The notes: generated by a model not told the origin, from the letters alone. A stretch of 64,000 nucleotides of DNA from Telmatospirillum sp. J64-1 (GCF_006980715.1 NZ_SBHN01000010.1:448-64447), one strand, 5' to 3'. Shown: positions 45,451 through 54,237, counted from the stretch's first letter. Numbers and translations are program-made.

Positions 45451-46761
45451 CTACATGAAGCCGGGCAGCCATAGGACCAGCATCGGGAATGCCAGTATCA
45501 GTCCGACCAGCACCGCGTCGCAGAAGAGGTAAGGCAAGGCGGCGGTGGCGACCTGGTAGAGCGTGGTGCCTTTCGGTGATACGCCTAGCATGATGTAAAG
45601 CAACAGCCCGAAGGGCGGCGTCGTCTGGCTCATCTCGAGCGCGAGAAGCATGAAGATCGCGAACCAGGCCGGATCGACCCCGAAGGTCAGGGCCAGCGGG
45701 AAGAAGACCGGCACCGAGATCAGCATCATGGACACCGGGTCCATGAACATGCCGAGCAGAAGCAGGACCGCGAACATCGCCAGCAGGACGACGGTGACCG
45801 GAATGTCGAAGCCGGTCACCCAGCCGATCATTCCCGAGCTGGCGCCCGAGAAGGCCAGGAGCTGGCTGAACACGTTCGAGTTCATGATGATGAAGAACAC
45901 CATGCCGGCGACCTTCACCGTCGACAGCAGGGACTCGAACAGGACCTTGAAGGTCAGTACACGGAAAAGCGCGGCCAGGATCAGCACGCCCAGCACGCCG
46001 AAAGCGGCGGCTTCGGTCGGCGTGGCGATGCCGAAGATGATGAAGCCGACGACCATGGCGACCACCACGCCCATGGGCAGCACGCTCATCACCAGGCCGA
46101 GGAGCTTCTCGCGAAGCGGCGTCGGTTCCAGGTCGTAGGGCGGGGCGCAGGAGGGATCGCGCCAGACCTGCAGCGAGATCATGCCGACATAGAGCAGGGC
46201 CAGCAGTAGGCCGGGAATGATGCCCGCGATCAGCAGGCGGCCGACATCGACCCCGGCGATGCTGGCCAGCAGCACGCCCAGCGTCGAAGGCGGAATCAAC
46301 ATGGCGAGGCCGCCGGTGCCGAGGATCGGGCCGATGGACATTTTCTTGGCATAGCCCCGGCGTTCCATTTCCGGAACCAGCAGCGATCCCAGCATGGCGG
46401 TATTGGCCATGCTCGACCCGGTCAGGGTCGAGAAGGTGGTGCCGCCGGCCACGGTCAGGAAGCAGAGGCGGCCGGGGATGCGGCCGAACAGCTTGTCCAA
46501 GGCGTCAAAGACGCGGACGGCCAGGCCGGAATAGAAGAACAGCGACCCCATGAGGATGAACATGGGCACGGGGACGAGTTGGAAGCTCGTGATCAGCACC
46601 GTCGAATTGTCGACGGCCTGCAGCAATCCGTTGAAGCTGCCGATGAAGAAGAGGGTGCCGATGACGTTGGTGGCCATGAAGGCGATGGCGACGGGAACGC
46701 CCAGCGCCATCAGGCAGACCACGGTGCCGATGAGGAGGCCTCCGGCTGCGTACCATTCCAT
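45451..46761 (-). CDS. TRAP transporter large permease (DctM)
   Basis: DctM-type subunit that carries out substrate transport in tripartite ATP-independent periplasmic systems. The 436-residue product has about 12 hydrophobic segments. Typical motifs are SFQLVPVPMFILMGSLFFYSG, the GGTTFSTLTGSSMANTAMLG block, and LFVLALEMSQTTPPFGLLLY-like sequence near the C-terminus (MSQTTPPFGLLLYIML). It starts one base after the small permease gene stop. Confidence 0.95.
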   Translation of the reverse strand: MEWYAAGGLLIGTVVCLMALGVPVAIAFMATNVIGTLFFIGSFNGLLQAVDNSTVLITSFQLVPVPMFILMGSLFFYSGLAVRVFDALDKLFGRIPGRLCFLTVAGGTTFSTLTGSSMANTAMLGSLLVPEMERRGYAKKMSIGPILGTGGLAMLIPPSTLGVLLASIAGVDVGRLLIAGIIPGLLLALLYVGMISLQVWRDPSCAPPYDLEPTPLREKLLGLVMSVLPMGVVVAMVVGFIIFGIATPTEAAAFGVLGVLILAALFRVLTFKVLFESLLSTVKVAGMVFFIIMNSNVFSQLLAFSGASSGMIGWVTGFDIPVTVVLLAMFAVLLLLGMFMDPVSMMLISVPVFFPLALTFGVDPAWFAIFMLLALEMSQTTPPFGLLLYIMLGVSPKGTTLYQVATAALPYLFCDAVLVGLILAFPMLVLWLPGFM

Positions 46762-46762
46762 C

Positions 46763-47275
46763 TTACAGGCTCTCCTTGGGCTGCGTGGCGGGGACGTACA
46801 TGGTTTCGGAGCCGAAGAGGAACCGGGCGAATTCTATCGCCACCATCGTGAAGACGATCGGGAAGGGCAGATAGAGCAGGTAAAGCGGAAGGTCGATCGC
46901 CCGCTGGTCGATCATCGAGAAGCGGATGGCGTCGGCGGCAAGAAGATAGCCGATATAGGCAAAGAGAAGACAAATGCCGATGCAGGTGATGTAGGAGAAG
47001 TATTCCAGGACACGCCGCAGCCCGGCCGGAACCCGGACGACGATCGCATCGATATAGACATGCCCCTTCTTGCGGACGAGATAGGGCGCCGGCAGAAGGG
47101 CGAAGTAGAGAAGAAGATACTCCACCATGGCGCTGGGGAAGGCCGGGGGCCTGATACCCAGCCCGCGCAGGCTTACCTCGAACACGATCAGCACGAACGC
47201 CAGCATGATGGCTACGCCGGCGAGAACCGCCAGCGCAGCGACCAGAACATCATAGGCTGCCGCCACGATTTTCAT
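46763..47275 (-). CDS. TRAP transporter small permease (DctQ)
   Basis: DctQ-type subunit, a four-helix inner membrane protein supporting the large permease. The 170-residue product has four hydrophobic stretches and the family motif around residues 50-75 (VEYLLLYFALLPAPYLVRKKGHVYID). It lies between the binding protein and large permease genes in the usual order P-Q-M, with a 52-base gap to the binding protein gene. Confidence 0.93.
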   Translation of the reverse strand: MKIVAAAYDVLVAALAVLAGVAIMLAFVLIVFEVSLRGLGIRPPAFPSAMVEYLLLYFALLPAPYLVRKKGHVYIDAIVVRVPAGLRRVLEYFSYITCIGICLLFAYIGYLLAADAIRFSMIDQRAIDLPLYLLYLPFPIVFTMVAIEFARFLFGSETMYVPATQPKESL

Positions 47276-47327
47276 TCGATCACCTCAATCCTTGTGAATT
47301 CTGTCGGGCGGCACGCCCTGGATGGGA

Positions 47328-48356
47328 TCAATCGGGTTGGTAGAGCTTTTCGCGCAGGGCGGCGGTTTCTTCCTCGCCGAGCTGTTCGCGGACCCGGTCC
47401 CACATGGATTCGTAGGCGATGCTGAGATAAGCGCGGGCGCCTTCCTCATCGAGCGTCAGGGGAGTGATGCCCGCGGCCTGGACGGCGGCGGCATCTTCCG
47501 CGCCGACCTCGATCATGCGGTCGATGGAGGTGCGCTCGTATTCCAGCGCGACTTCGTTGAGGACGTTCTGGGCGGCTTCGGGAAGCTTGTTCCAGGTATC
47601 CAGGTTGATCAGGACGAGGGCGGCCTGGTGATAGAAGGGCGGGTCGAGGCGGTATTTCGCGACACCGGCCAGACCCAGCGGCGCAAGGCCGACGGTCGGC
47701 CAGCCGAAGCCGTCGATGACGCCGCGTTCCAGGCCGGTGAGGACGTCGCCGGCGGGAATCTGGACGGGGGTGGCGTCCAGGCTTTCCAGGATCGGGCGAT
47801 AGGCACCGGTGCTGCGCATGCGGAAACCGGAAAGATCGAAGACGCCATCCTTCAGCGGCGGTTCGGTCTTGGTATAGAGGTGATATTGCGCGCCGGTCTC
47901 GCTCCAGGCCAGCAGCTTGGAATTGAGCCTCTGTTCCCAATGGGGGGCGAGAAGGTCGAAGCCGCCATTCTCGCGTACTTCCATCGGGGTCAGGTTGGTG
48001 GCGATGAGCGCCGATCCCTGAGGCACGATGCCCGAATGATAGGCAGACGGCGTATAGAGCAGGTCGATCACGCCGCGCTGCACGGCCTGGGCGGCGCGGT
48101 CGGACGGCGTCACTTCCGGGCCGCCGATATAGTCGAGGCGGACGACGCCCTTGCCGACTTCGTTGACCCTCTCGACGAACAGGTCGAGGAAACTCTTCGC
48201 CAGATCGTGGTGGCGCGGCAGGGCGGTCGCCGTCCTGAGCACAACTTCTTCAGCGCTGGCCGGTGCCGCGAAGCTTGCGCCTCCCGTCAAGGTGGCCGCC
48301 CCGAGGCTGGCTATTCCGACCATACGCAGTGCTTTTTTCCTGACGTTGCTAAGCAT
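47328..48356 (-). CDS. TRAP transporter substrate-binding protein (DctP family)
   Basis: Periplasmic solute receptor. The signal peptide covers about the first 33 residues, ending ASFAAPASAEE. The mature protein has the DctP layout, with FVERVNEVGKGVVRLDYIGG, AVQRGVIDLLYTPSAYHSG, the conserved carboxylate-binding Arg region FDLSGFRMRSTGAYRPILES, and DVLTGLERGVIDGFGWP. ATG 48356 has AAAGGAG upstream and gives 342 residues. The ligand is unknown; the adjacent asparaginase and M24 genes point to an amide or amino-acid derivative. Transcription starts toward the long AT-rich upstream region. Confidence 0.93.
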   Translation of the reverse strand: MLSNVRKKALRMVGIASLGAATLTGGASFAAPASAEEVVLRTATALPRHHDLAKSFLDLFVERVNEVGKGVVRLDYIGGPEVTPSDRAAQAVQRGVIDLLYTPSAYHSGIVPQGSALIATNLTPMEVRENGGFDLLAPHWEQRLNSKLLAWSETGAQYHLYTKTEPPLKDGVFDLSGFRMRSTGAYRPILESLDATPVQIPAGDVLTGLERGVIDGFGWPTVGLAPLGLAGVAKYRLDPPFYHQAALVLINLDTWNKLPEAAQNVLNEVALEYERTSIDRMIEVGAEDAAAVQAAGITPLTLDEEGARAYLSIAYESMWDRVREQLGEEETAALREKLYQPD

Positions 48357-48978
48357 GAAATTGCTGCTCCTTTGGCTCTGGTGACGTAACTCTCTCAGCT
48401 TTGGGTTGCGGCCCGGCATGTATTGGCAGCCGGTGCTGCAGGCGGTGACTGACGCCTCACCAGTTTTCTTGAGAAAAAATGACGAGAGGCGCCGGTACGT
48501 CCAGAGAAAACACCGGCGCGAATTGCTGCACAGTGTTGCCCGGCGGCACGGTTATTGCGTGCTGTTCCTGGGCGGACTTCACATTCTCTGGGCTGCACCT
48601 GGACCATATTTCTCCCCAGTTGCGTGACCTGATCCACCTCAGGAGAACCGTCAGGAAATCATGTGTCAAGATTTTTTCGCATGTTTGATCTTCATGCGCA
48701 AAAAAATCAGTTTTGCGAAACTTTGTTTGACAGGGAGTGCCTTGGTGGAGATAAGTTGCCTAAGAATTTGTCATAACTCGGGAAATTTCATGAGTGCATA
48801 AAATTTGGACAGGCTGAGCGGGGTGGTTTTCGCTGCGGCGCGTGCGGGAAAAAAGTTTCGGCGCGGCCGCCGGAGAGAGGATGAGCGTCTGGCCCTGCCT
48901 AGCGTCAATCCCTCTGTACGGGGCGCGGCAAGAGCGATAACGTTTGCCGCCCGTGCAGTTATTCAGAAGGATTGAAAG
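48357..48978. promoter_or_regulatory. Divergent control region between TRAP operon and thioesterase
   Basis: 622 bases with no convincing gene. The core is AT-rich and dyad-rich at 48664-48735: the near-palindrome gattttttcgcatg (48670-48683) against catgcgcaaaaaaatc (48693-48708), then agttttgcgaaact (48709-48722) with perfect 5-bp arms. A minus-strand TTGACA (complement of 48664-48669) could be a -35 box, but no good -10 follows. The candidate GntR operator here matches one upstream of the M24 gene. I see nothing definite in 48380-48660. Confidence 0.5.
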
Positions 48979-49371
48979 ATGGCTGCCTTGCCGTCTCGTG
49001 ATGCGACCATCCGAACCGTCGCCATGCCCGCCGACACCAATCCCGCCGGAGACATCTTCGGCGGCTGGCTGATGGCGCAGATGGACCTTGCCGCCGGCAA
49101 TGCGGCGGCCCGGCGGGCCCGGGGGCGCTGCGCCACGGTAGCCGTCGACGGGATCGTCTTTCATCACCCGGTCATCGTCGGCGATGAGGTCAGCCTGTTC
49201 GCCGACATCCTTCAGGTCGGCCGGACCTCGATGAAGATCCGGGTCTGCGCCTGGCGGCGCAGCCGCTTTTCGGAAGAGGCCCAGCGTGTGACCGAGGCCA
49301 CCTTCACCTTCGTCGCCATCGACGAGAACCGCCGTCCGCGCCCGGTGCCGGTCGAGGCCGAAGCCGAATGA
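48979..49371 (+). CDS. Acyl-CoA thioesterase, YciA-type hot-dog protein
   Basis: Hydrolyses acyl-CoA to free acid and CoA. The 130-residue hot-dog domain has the YciA/BFIT-type motif MPADTNPAGDIFGGWLMAQMD (catalytic Asp in NPAGDIFGG), followed by VDGIVFHHPVIVGDEVSL. AGAAGGATTGAAAG precedes the ATG. holC starts 10 bases after the stop, so the two may be cotranscribed though functionally unrelated. Confidence 0.92.
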   Translation: MAALPSRDATIRTVAMPADTNPAGDIFGGWLMAQMDLAAGNAAARRARGRCATVAVDGIVFHHPVIVGDEVSLFADILQVGRTSMKIRVCAWRRSRFSEEAQRVTEATFTFVAIDENRRPRPVPVEAEAE

Positions 49372-49381
49372 TCCCGCGTCC

Positions 49382-49852
49382 ATGACCCGAGTCGGTTTCT
49401 ACCATCTGCAATTATGGCCGCTGGACAAGGCCCTGCCGCAGCTTCTCGAGAAGGTGCTGGCGGCGGGGCATCGAGCGGTGGTGGTGGCCGGGTCGTCCGA
49501 GCGGGTGGATTATCTCAACCACCTGCTCTGGACCTATGATCCGGCTTCCTGGCTGCCGCATGGCAGCGCCAAGGACGGCAATGCCGAGGCCCAGCCGATC
49601 TGGCTGGGCATGACCGACGACAATCCCAACGGCGCCGACGTGCTGGTGCTGACCGACGGCATGTCCTCGGACCGGATCGGCGATTTCGTCCGCTGCCTCG
49701 ATCTGTTCGACGGTAATGACGAGGCCGCCGTCCAGGCAGCCCGCCAGCGCTGGGCCCGCTGGAAGGCCGCCGGCCACGACCTGACCTATTTCCAGCAGAC
49801 CGAACGCGGCGGCTGGGTCGAGAAGGCGCGGGTCAAGGCGGGGGAAGAATAG
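49382..49852 (+). CDS. holC: DNA polymerase III chi subunit
   Basis: Chi links the clamp loader to single-strand binding protein. The 156-residue product has the family pattern: TRVGFYHLQLWPLDKALPQLLEK, then AGSSERVDYLNHLLWTYDPASWLPHG, and NGADVLVLTDGMSS. Length is normal. It follows the thioesterase gene closely and is followed by two dispersed palindromic repeats rather than a terminator. Confidence 0.93.
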   Translation: MTRVGFYHLQLWPLDKALPQLLEKVLAAGHRAVVVAGSSERVDYLNHLLWTYDPASWLPHGSAKDGNAEAQPIWLGMTDDNPNGADVLVLTDGMSSDRIGDFVRCLDLFDGNDEAAVQAARQRWARWKAAGHDLTYFQQTERGGWVEKARVKAGEE

Positions 49853-49862
49853 GCGGGTGCGC

Positions 49863-49979
49863 CTCGTCCTTCGAGACGCCGCCAAGGTGGCTCCTTAAGG
49901 CACGAGGCTAATTCATTAGCTTTATCAGCAAAACAGACCCCATGCTGAGGAGCCCCGCAGGGGCGTCTCGAAGCATGGC
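49863..49979. repeat. Pair of inverted dispersed palindromic repeats
   Basis: Two copies of a common alphaproteobacterial intergenic repeat (variants of cttcgagacgc...gcctcctcaggatgagg) lie in opposite orientation: 49863-49908 and 49941-49979. Each is itself an imperfect palindrome, with ends cctcgt/acgagg and ccatgct/agcatgg. They fill the gap between the convergent holC and reductase genes. Confidence 0.6.
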
Positions 49980-50008
49980 CCGTCCATCCGTGTCTCAAAA
50001 ACCGGGAC

Positions 50009-50548
50009 TCAGATGCCCCTCACCTTGACGCGATAGGTCAGCTTCACCGCGCCGTTGTCATAGGTCTTGCTTTCTTCCAGGGTCAGCTTTTCGCTGTGCG
50101 GGGCGGTGGGGAAGAGGCGGATGCCGTCGCCCAGCAGGATGGGCATGACGAAGAGTTCGATCCGGTCCACGGCATCGGCATCGCGGAAGGCGCGGATGGT
50201 CTTGGCGCCGCCCGCGACCCAGACGTTCCGGCAGTCTTGCAGATGCTTGGCCAGCAAGGCGGCGTCGCCGGCGGCCTCGACGCCCGGCGGGGCACCGGGG
50301 CCCAGGGGCTGCGACGTCAGGATGTAGCAAGGCTTGTCGCCATAGGGCCAGCCGAAGCCCAGAACCTGATCATAGGTGGTCCGGCCCATGACGATGGCGT
50401 CCATCTTGGCGAGGAAGTCCTCGAAGCCGTAATCCTCGGTTTCGAAAGAGTCCAGCCAGCCGACATTGCCGTCGGGGGTGGCGATGAAGCCGTCCAGGCT
50501 GGCGGCGATATAGACGGTGAAGCAGGGGCCGATCATGATGCCCATCAT
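50009..50548 (-). CDS. Dihydrofolate reductase family (RibD C-terminal-like) protein
   Basis: NAD(P)H-dependent reductase fold related to DHFR and the reductase half of RibD, of unknown substrate; the type found in YyaP-like proteins. Blocks are VYIAASLDGFIATPDGNVGWL, AIVMGRTTYDQVLGFGWPYG, NVWVAGGAKTIRAFRDADAVD and FVMPILLGDGIRLF. Length about 179. Start is uncertain among ATG 50548, 50545 and 50536. It begins within 11 bases of the LigB-type dioxygenase stop and is probably cotranscribed with it. Confidence 0.87.
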   Translation of the reverse strand: MMGIMIGPCFTVYIAASLDGFIATPDGNVGWLDSFETEDYGFEDFLAKMDAIVMGRTTYDQVLGFGWPYGDKPCYILTSQPLGPGAPPGVEAAGDAALLAKHLQDCRNVWVAGGAKTIRAFRDADAVDRIELFVMPILLGDGIRLFPTAPHSEKLTLEESKTYDNGAVKLTYRVKVRGI

Positions 50549-50558
50549 ATGGGTGGTC

Positions 50559-51305
50559 TCAGTCGAATCGGAAGGAGTCCATGGCCAAGGATTTGTCTCG
50601 GCTGCGATGAATGATCCGGCCCGGACCCGAGGCGGCCCCCAGGGCGAGGAAGAGCGGCAGAAGATGCTCCTCGGTCGGATGGTTGCGTTCGGCCCAGGGG
50701 GCGCGGCGGCGATAGTCCAGCAGATCCTCGACCCGGCCCTGCTCGACGGCGTCGCCGATCCAGGTGGAAAAGTCCTCGACCCAACCGCCGCCATCGCCGC
50801 CGGTGAAGTAATCCCGCAGATTATGAGTCAGCGCGCCTGAGGCCAGGATCAGCACCCCCTCGTCGCGCAAGGGCTTCAGGCGGTGCCCTAGTTCCAGGTG
50901 ATGGGCCGGGCCGAGATGCGGCTGGAGCGAGACCTGCAGCACCGGGATATCGGCCTCAGGCCAGGCCAGCGCCAGCGGAATCCAGGCGCCATGGTCGAGG
51001 CCGCGTCCTTCGTCCAGCCCGGCCTCCAGCAAGGCCGCCGCCTTGGCCGCCAGTTCCGGCGCGCCGGGAGCGGGATAGCGGGCGTCGTAGAGTTCGCGCG
51101 GGAAGCCCCTGAAATCATGGATCGTCTCGGGCAGTGCCGCCGCCGACACGGCGGGGGAAGGGGTGGCCCAATGGGCCGAGGCCACCAGGATGGCGGACGG
51201 GCGCGGCAGGTCGCGGCCCAGTCCGGCCAGGAAGCGGTGGGCCGGGCTGTCCTCGATCAGCAGCATCGGCGAGCCGTGGGAGATGAAAAGCGTGGGCAGG
51301 GACAT
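50559..51305 (-). CDS. LigB-type (DODA/YgiD) extradiol ring-cleavage dioxygenase
   Basis: Class III extradiol dioxygenase family, which includes plant DOPA 4,5-dioxygenase and E. coli YgiD. Metal-binding histidines appear at His10 (FISHGSPM), His45 (ASAHWATP) and His161 (GALTHNLRD), with another near HPTEEHLLPL. Length 248. The physiological substrate is unknown. It is divergently transcribed from a LysR regulator 103 bases away, the usual arrangement for control of the pair. Confidence 0.9.
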   Translation of the reverse strand: MSLPTLFISHGSPMLLIEDSPAHRFLAGLGRDLPRPSAILVASAHWATPSPAVSAAALPETIHDFRGFPRELYDARYPAPGAPELAAKAAALLEAGLDEGRGLDHGAWIPLALAWPEADIPVLQVSLQPHLGPAHHLELGHRLKPLRDEGVLILASGALTHNLRDYFTGGDGGGWVEDFSTWIGDAVEQGRVEDLLDYRRRAPWAERNHPTEEHLLPLFLALGAASGPGRIIHRSRDKSLAMDSFRFD

Positions 51306-51408
51306 GACGGCGACCTCCTGTCCTTAACATGGCGCAAGCCTGCGGGATTGATAATCCCCCAAGGGCCGGGCAGATTGATTACGCTGAGTTGACAATGGGA
51401 GGATGGGC

Positions 51409-52326
51409 ATGGACCGGGCGACGAGCATGGCCGTCTTCGTGCGGGTGGTGGAGGAGGGCGGCTTCGCGGCGGCGGCCCGGGTGCTGGACATGTCGCGGGC
51501 CATGGTCAGCAAGCATGTGGCGGCACTGGAGGACCGGCTGGGGGCAAGGTTGCTCAACCGCACTACCCGCCGCCTCAGCCTGACCGAGATCGGCGCGGCC
51601 TATTACGAGCGCTGCGCCGAGCTGGTGGCGGGAATGGAAGAGGCCGAACGGCTGGTCGGCGCCATGCATGCCGAACCGCGCGGCCTGCTGAAGGTCAATG
51701 CGCCGATGTCCTTCGGTTTCCTGCATCTGGCTCCGGCTGTGGCGGATTACCTGGCACACTATCCCCAGGTACGCATCGACATGACCTTGAACGACCGCCT
51801 GGTCGATGTGGTGGAGGAAGGATACGACCTGGCCATCCGCATCGGCGCGCTGAAGGATTCCGCCTTGGTGGCCCGCCGCCTGGCCCCTTCGCGCCTGGCC
51901 GTCTGCGCCTCGCCCGATTACCTCGCGCGCCGGGGCGAGCCCGGACGGCCCGAGGAACTGCGCGGCCATGACTGCCTGGGATATTCCCTGTCCAGCCTGC
52001 GCGACAGCTGGGTCTTTCTCGATCCGGCCACCGGCCAGGAAGTGCAGGTCCCCATCACCGGCAGCCTGCGTGCCAATAACGGCGACGCCCTGGCGGAGGC
52101 GGCGGTGCGCGGCCTGGGTATCGTGCTGCAGCCGACCTTCCTGGTCGTCGAGCATCTGCGCCAGGGACGGCTGAAGCAGATCCTGCGCGGCTTTCCGTGC
52201 CGGGAAAATGCAGTCTACGCCCTCTATCCCCCCGGCCGCCCGGTCGCGGCAAAGTTGCGCAGCTTCATCGACTTCCTGGTCGAACGCTTCGGTCCGAAGC
52301 CTTATTGGGAGGAGGGACTGGGATAG
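51409..52326 (+). CDS. LysR-family transcriptional regulator
   Basis: A 305-residue LysR regulator of the DsdC/AaeR-like group. The N-terminal winged helix is MAVFVRVVEEGGFAAAARVL followed by SRAMVSKHVAALEDRLGARLLNRTTRR. The periplasmic-binding-protein-like effector domain covers about residues 90-295 (YDLAIRIGALKDSALVARRLAPSR). ATG 51409 has GGAGG 6 bases upstream; an ATG at 51403 has no spacing. It faces the dioxygenase gene and probably regulates it and the reductase. Confidence 0.93.
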   Translation: MDRATSMAVFVRVVEEGGFAAAARVLDMSRAMVSKHVAALEDRLGARLLNRTTRRLSLTEIGAAYYERCAELVAGMEEAERLVGAMHAEPRGLLKVNAPMSFGFLHLAPAVADYLAHYPQVRIDMTLNDRLVDVVEEGYDLAIRIGALKDSALVARRLAPSRLAVCASPDYLARRGEPGRPEELRGHDCLGYSLSSLRDSWVFLDPATGQEVQVPITGSLRANNGDALAEAAVRGLGIVLQPTFLVVEHLRQGRLKQILRGFPCRENAVYALYPPGRPVAAKLRSFIDFLVERFGPKPYWEEGLG

Positions 52327-52335
52327 GGCTGGAGA

Positions 52336-52707
52336 TCACGGGCCGGAGAGAAAGGCCTGGGAAATAGCGTTCTCGAATTGCTCGGGAGAGAAGGGCTTCT
52401 GCAGATAGCCGGATGGATGGATCGCCTCGGCCCGCTGGCGCGTCTGGCTGTCGCCCTGGCCGGTCACGAAGACGATCTTGCAATCGCAGAGATCCCGCAG
52501 CCGCAGGGCGGTTCCGATGCCGTCCACGTCGCCCTTGATCCGGATATCGACCAAGGCCAAATCCGGGGGAGAAACTTTTGCGGCAGCCAATGCCTCGCTG
52601 CAACTCTGTGCCGGTCCCACGACTTCGTAACCAAGAAGTTCCGCCATTGTCGCGTTCGTGAATGCAACGATGGCTTCGTCTTCAACTATGAGTATGCGTT
52701 TCGGCAC
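52336..52707 (-). CDS. Single-domain response regulator
   Basis: A 123-residue receiver domain without output domain. The acidic pair is Glu9-Asp10 (LIVEDEAIVA), the phosphoacceptor is Asp54 (LALVDIRIKGDVDGI), then FVTGQGD and the Lys in YLQKPFSPEQF. This sequence type usually accompanies HWE/HisKA_2 kinases. It is divergent from exactly such a kinase gene, 78 bases away, and is very likely its partner. Confidence 0.92.
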   Translation of the reverse strand: MPKRILIVEDEAIVAFTNATMAELLGYEVVGPAQSCSEALAAAKVSPPDLALVDIRIKGDVDGIGTALRLRDLCDCKIVFVTGQGDSQTRQRAEAIHPSGYLQKPFSPEQFENAISQAFLSGP

Positions 52708-52785
52708 AGTGATGAGCTACCCCATACGGATGATAGGATGCGGCCTTGGACCGCTTTAATATAGTCCCTTACACAGGAGACTGTC

Positions 52786-54117
52786 ATGAGCCACTTGACC
52801 AATAGCGGCATTGGGGCCATCGGGATGATTCCCTGGGGCAGCCATTTCTGCCAATTTTATGACACGGCGGAAGACTTAGTGGATACCCTTGTCCCTTATT
52901 TCAAGGCGGGGCTCGAGGGAAATGAGCAATGCCTCTGGGTCACGGCTCCGCCGTTCAATGCCACCGAGGCCGAGGCTGCCCTGCGCAATGCGGTGCCGGA
53001 TGCCGATGCGCGTATCCGCAAGGGGCAGATCGAGATCATCGATCACAAGGAATGGTACACCCGTTCCGGGACGATGACGGCCGAGGAAGTCATCGACGGC
53101 TGGATCCAGCGCAAGGAAAGCGCCATCAACAGCGGTTATGACGGCTTCCGCCTGACCGGCAATCTCTATTTCCTGACGCCGGACGACTGGGATTCCTTCG
53201 CCCAATACGAATCGAAGGTCAATGATTGCTTCTGCGATCATCGCCTGATCGCCTTGTGCAGCTATTGCCTGAGCAAGAGCAGCGCCGGCAACGTGATGGA
53301 CGTGGTGCAGAACCACGAATTCGCCCTGGCCCGCCGCCATGGCGACTGGGCGCTGATCGAGAACGGTTCGCTGAAGCGGGCCAAGGAAGAGCTGCGTCGC
53401 GCCAACGAGGAGTTGGAATTAAGGGTCGAGGAACGTACCGCCGACCTGACCGCGGCCCTCGGCGAGTTGCAGCGGACCACCGATTCCCTGCGCCGCGCCC
53501 TGGCCGACAAGGACGTGCTGCTGCGGGAAGTGCATCATCGGGTGAAGAACAATCTTCAGGTCATCACCAGCCTGCTGACCCTGAAGGCCTTGCGTTCCTC
53601 CGACCTGTCCCTCAAGGAGGCCTTCAAGGACACCCTGCGCCGGATCACGGCCATGAGCTTGGTTCACGAGGCGCTGTACCAGCATGAATCGACCAGCGAG
53701 ATCGACTTCTCCCGCTACCTCCAGGCACTGGTCGATGCCATGGTCGAAAGCTTCAACGCCACCGATCGCGTCTCCGTCGATTTCCAGGTGGAGGAAGCCC
53801 GCATTCACCTGGACACCGCCGTGCCGCTAGGCCTGATCGCGGTCGAGGCCATCAGCAACGCTCTGAAGCATGGCTTCTCGCACGGCCAGGACGGCAAGAT
53901 TTCCGTGTTCTTCCGTCCGGCCCGTATCGGCAAGGAAGGCGAATTGGTCGTCCGCGATAACGGCGTCGGCCCTGCCCAGGTGATGACGAAAGGCTCCGGC
54001 CTGAATCTCATCAAGGCCATCGGCCGGCAGGTGGATGGAAATGTCACTTTGGAGCGTATGGACGGCTGGACCGAATTCCGGCTCTCCTTCGCCGGCAGCA
54101 TGCTGACCGTCGTCTGA
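52786..54117 (+). CDS. MEDS-domain sensor histidine kinase (HisKA_2/HWE type)
   Basis: Cytoplasmic sensor kinase of 443 residues. Residues about 15-185 form a MEDS (DcmR-like) sensory domain, with IPWGSHFCQFYDTAEDLVDT and FKAGLEGNEQCLWVTAPPF. A coiled coil (about 196-245) leads to the HisKA_2 segment LREVHHRVKNNLQVITSLL, with phosphoacceptor His near 250. The ATPase domain has the N box GLIAVEAISNALKHGF and G box VVRDNGVGPAQ with GSGLNLIKAIGRQV. ACAGGAGACTGTC precedes the ATG. It pairs with the divergent receiver gene and is followed by a terminator. Confidence 0.92.
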   Translation: MSHLTNSGIGAIGMIPWGSHFCQFYDTAEDLVDTLVPYFKAGLEGNEQCLWVTAPPFNATEAEAALRNAVPDADARIRKGQIEIIDHKEWYTRSGTMTAEEVIDGWIQRKESAINSGYDGFRLTGNLYFLTPDDWDSFAQYESKVNDCFCDHRLIALCSYCLSKSSAGNVMDVVQNHEFALARRHGDWALIENGSLKRAKEELRRANEELELRVEERTADLTAALGELQRTTDSLRRALADKDVLLREVHHRVKNNLQVITSLLTLKALRSSDLSLKEAFKDTLRRITAMSLVHEALYQHESTSEIDFSRYLQALVDAMVESFNATDRVSVDFQVEEARIHLDTAVPLGLIAVEAISNALKHGFSHGQDGKISVFFRPARIGKEGELVVRDNGVGPAQVMTKGSGLNLIKAIGRQVDGNVTLERMDGWTEFRLSFAGSMLTVV

Positions 54118-54151
54118 TCGTCAAGCGGCTGGCCCGAGACCGGATATCTGC

Positions 54152-54187
54152 ATGAGGCTCCCGTTCCGCGGGGGCCTCATTGCTTTT
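54152..54187 (+). terminator. Terminator after the histidine kinase gene
   Basis: Stem atgaggc (54152-54158) with gcctcat (54174-54180), continued inward by further pairs to about 12 bp with one G-U, then tgctttt. Confidence 0.75.
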
Positions 54188-54237
54188 CGGGGGACGGCCG
54201 TGGTCGAGCGTTGAACAAGAAAAGGGAGGATTCGCCG

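Noticed and set aside
48406-48690. Short ORFs in the TRAP-thioesterase gap
   Set aside because: No family resemblance, no ribosome binding sites, and they overlap AT-rich operator-like dyads.
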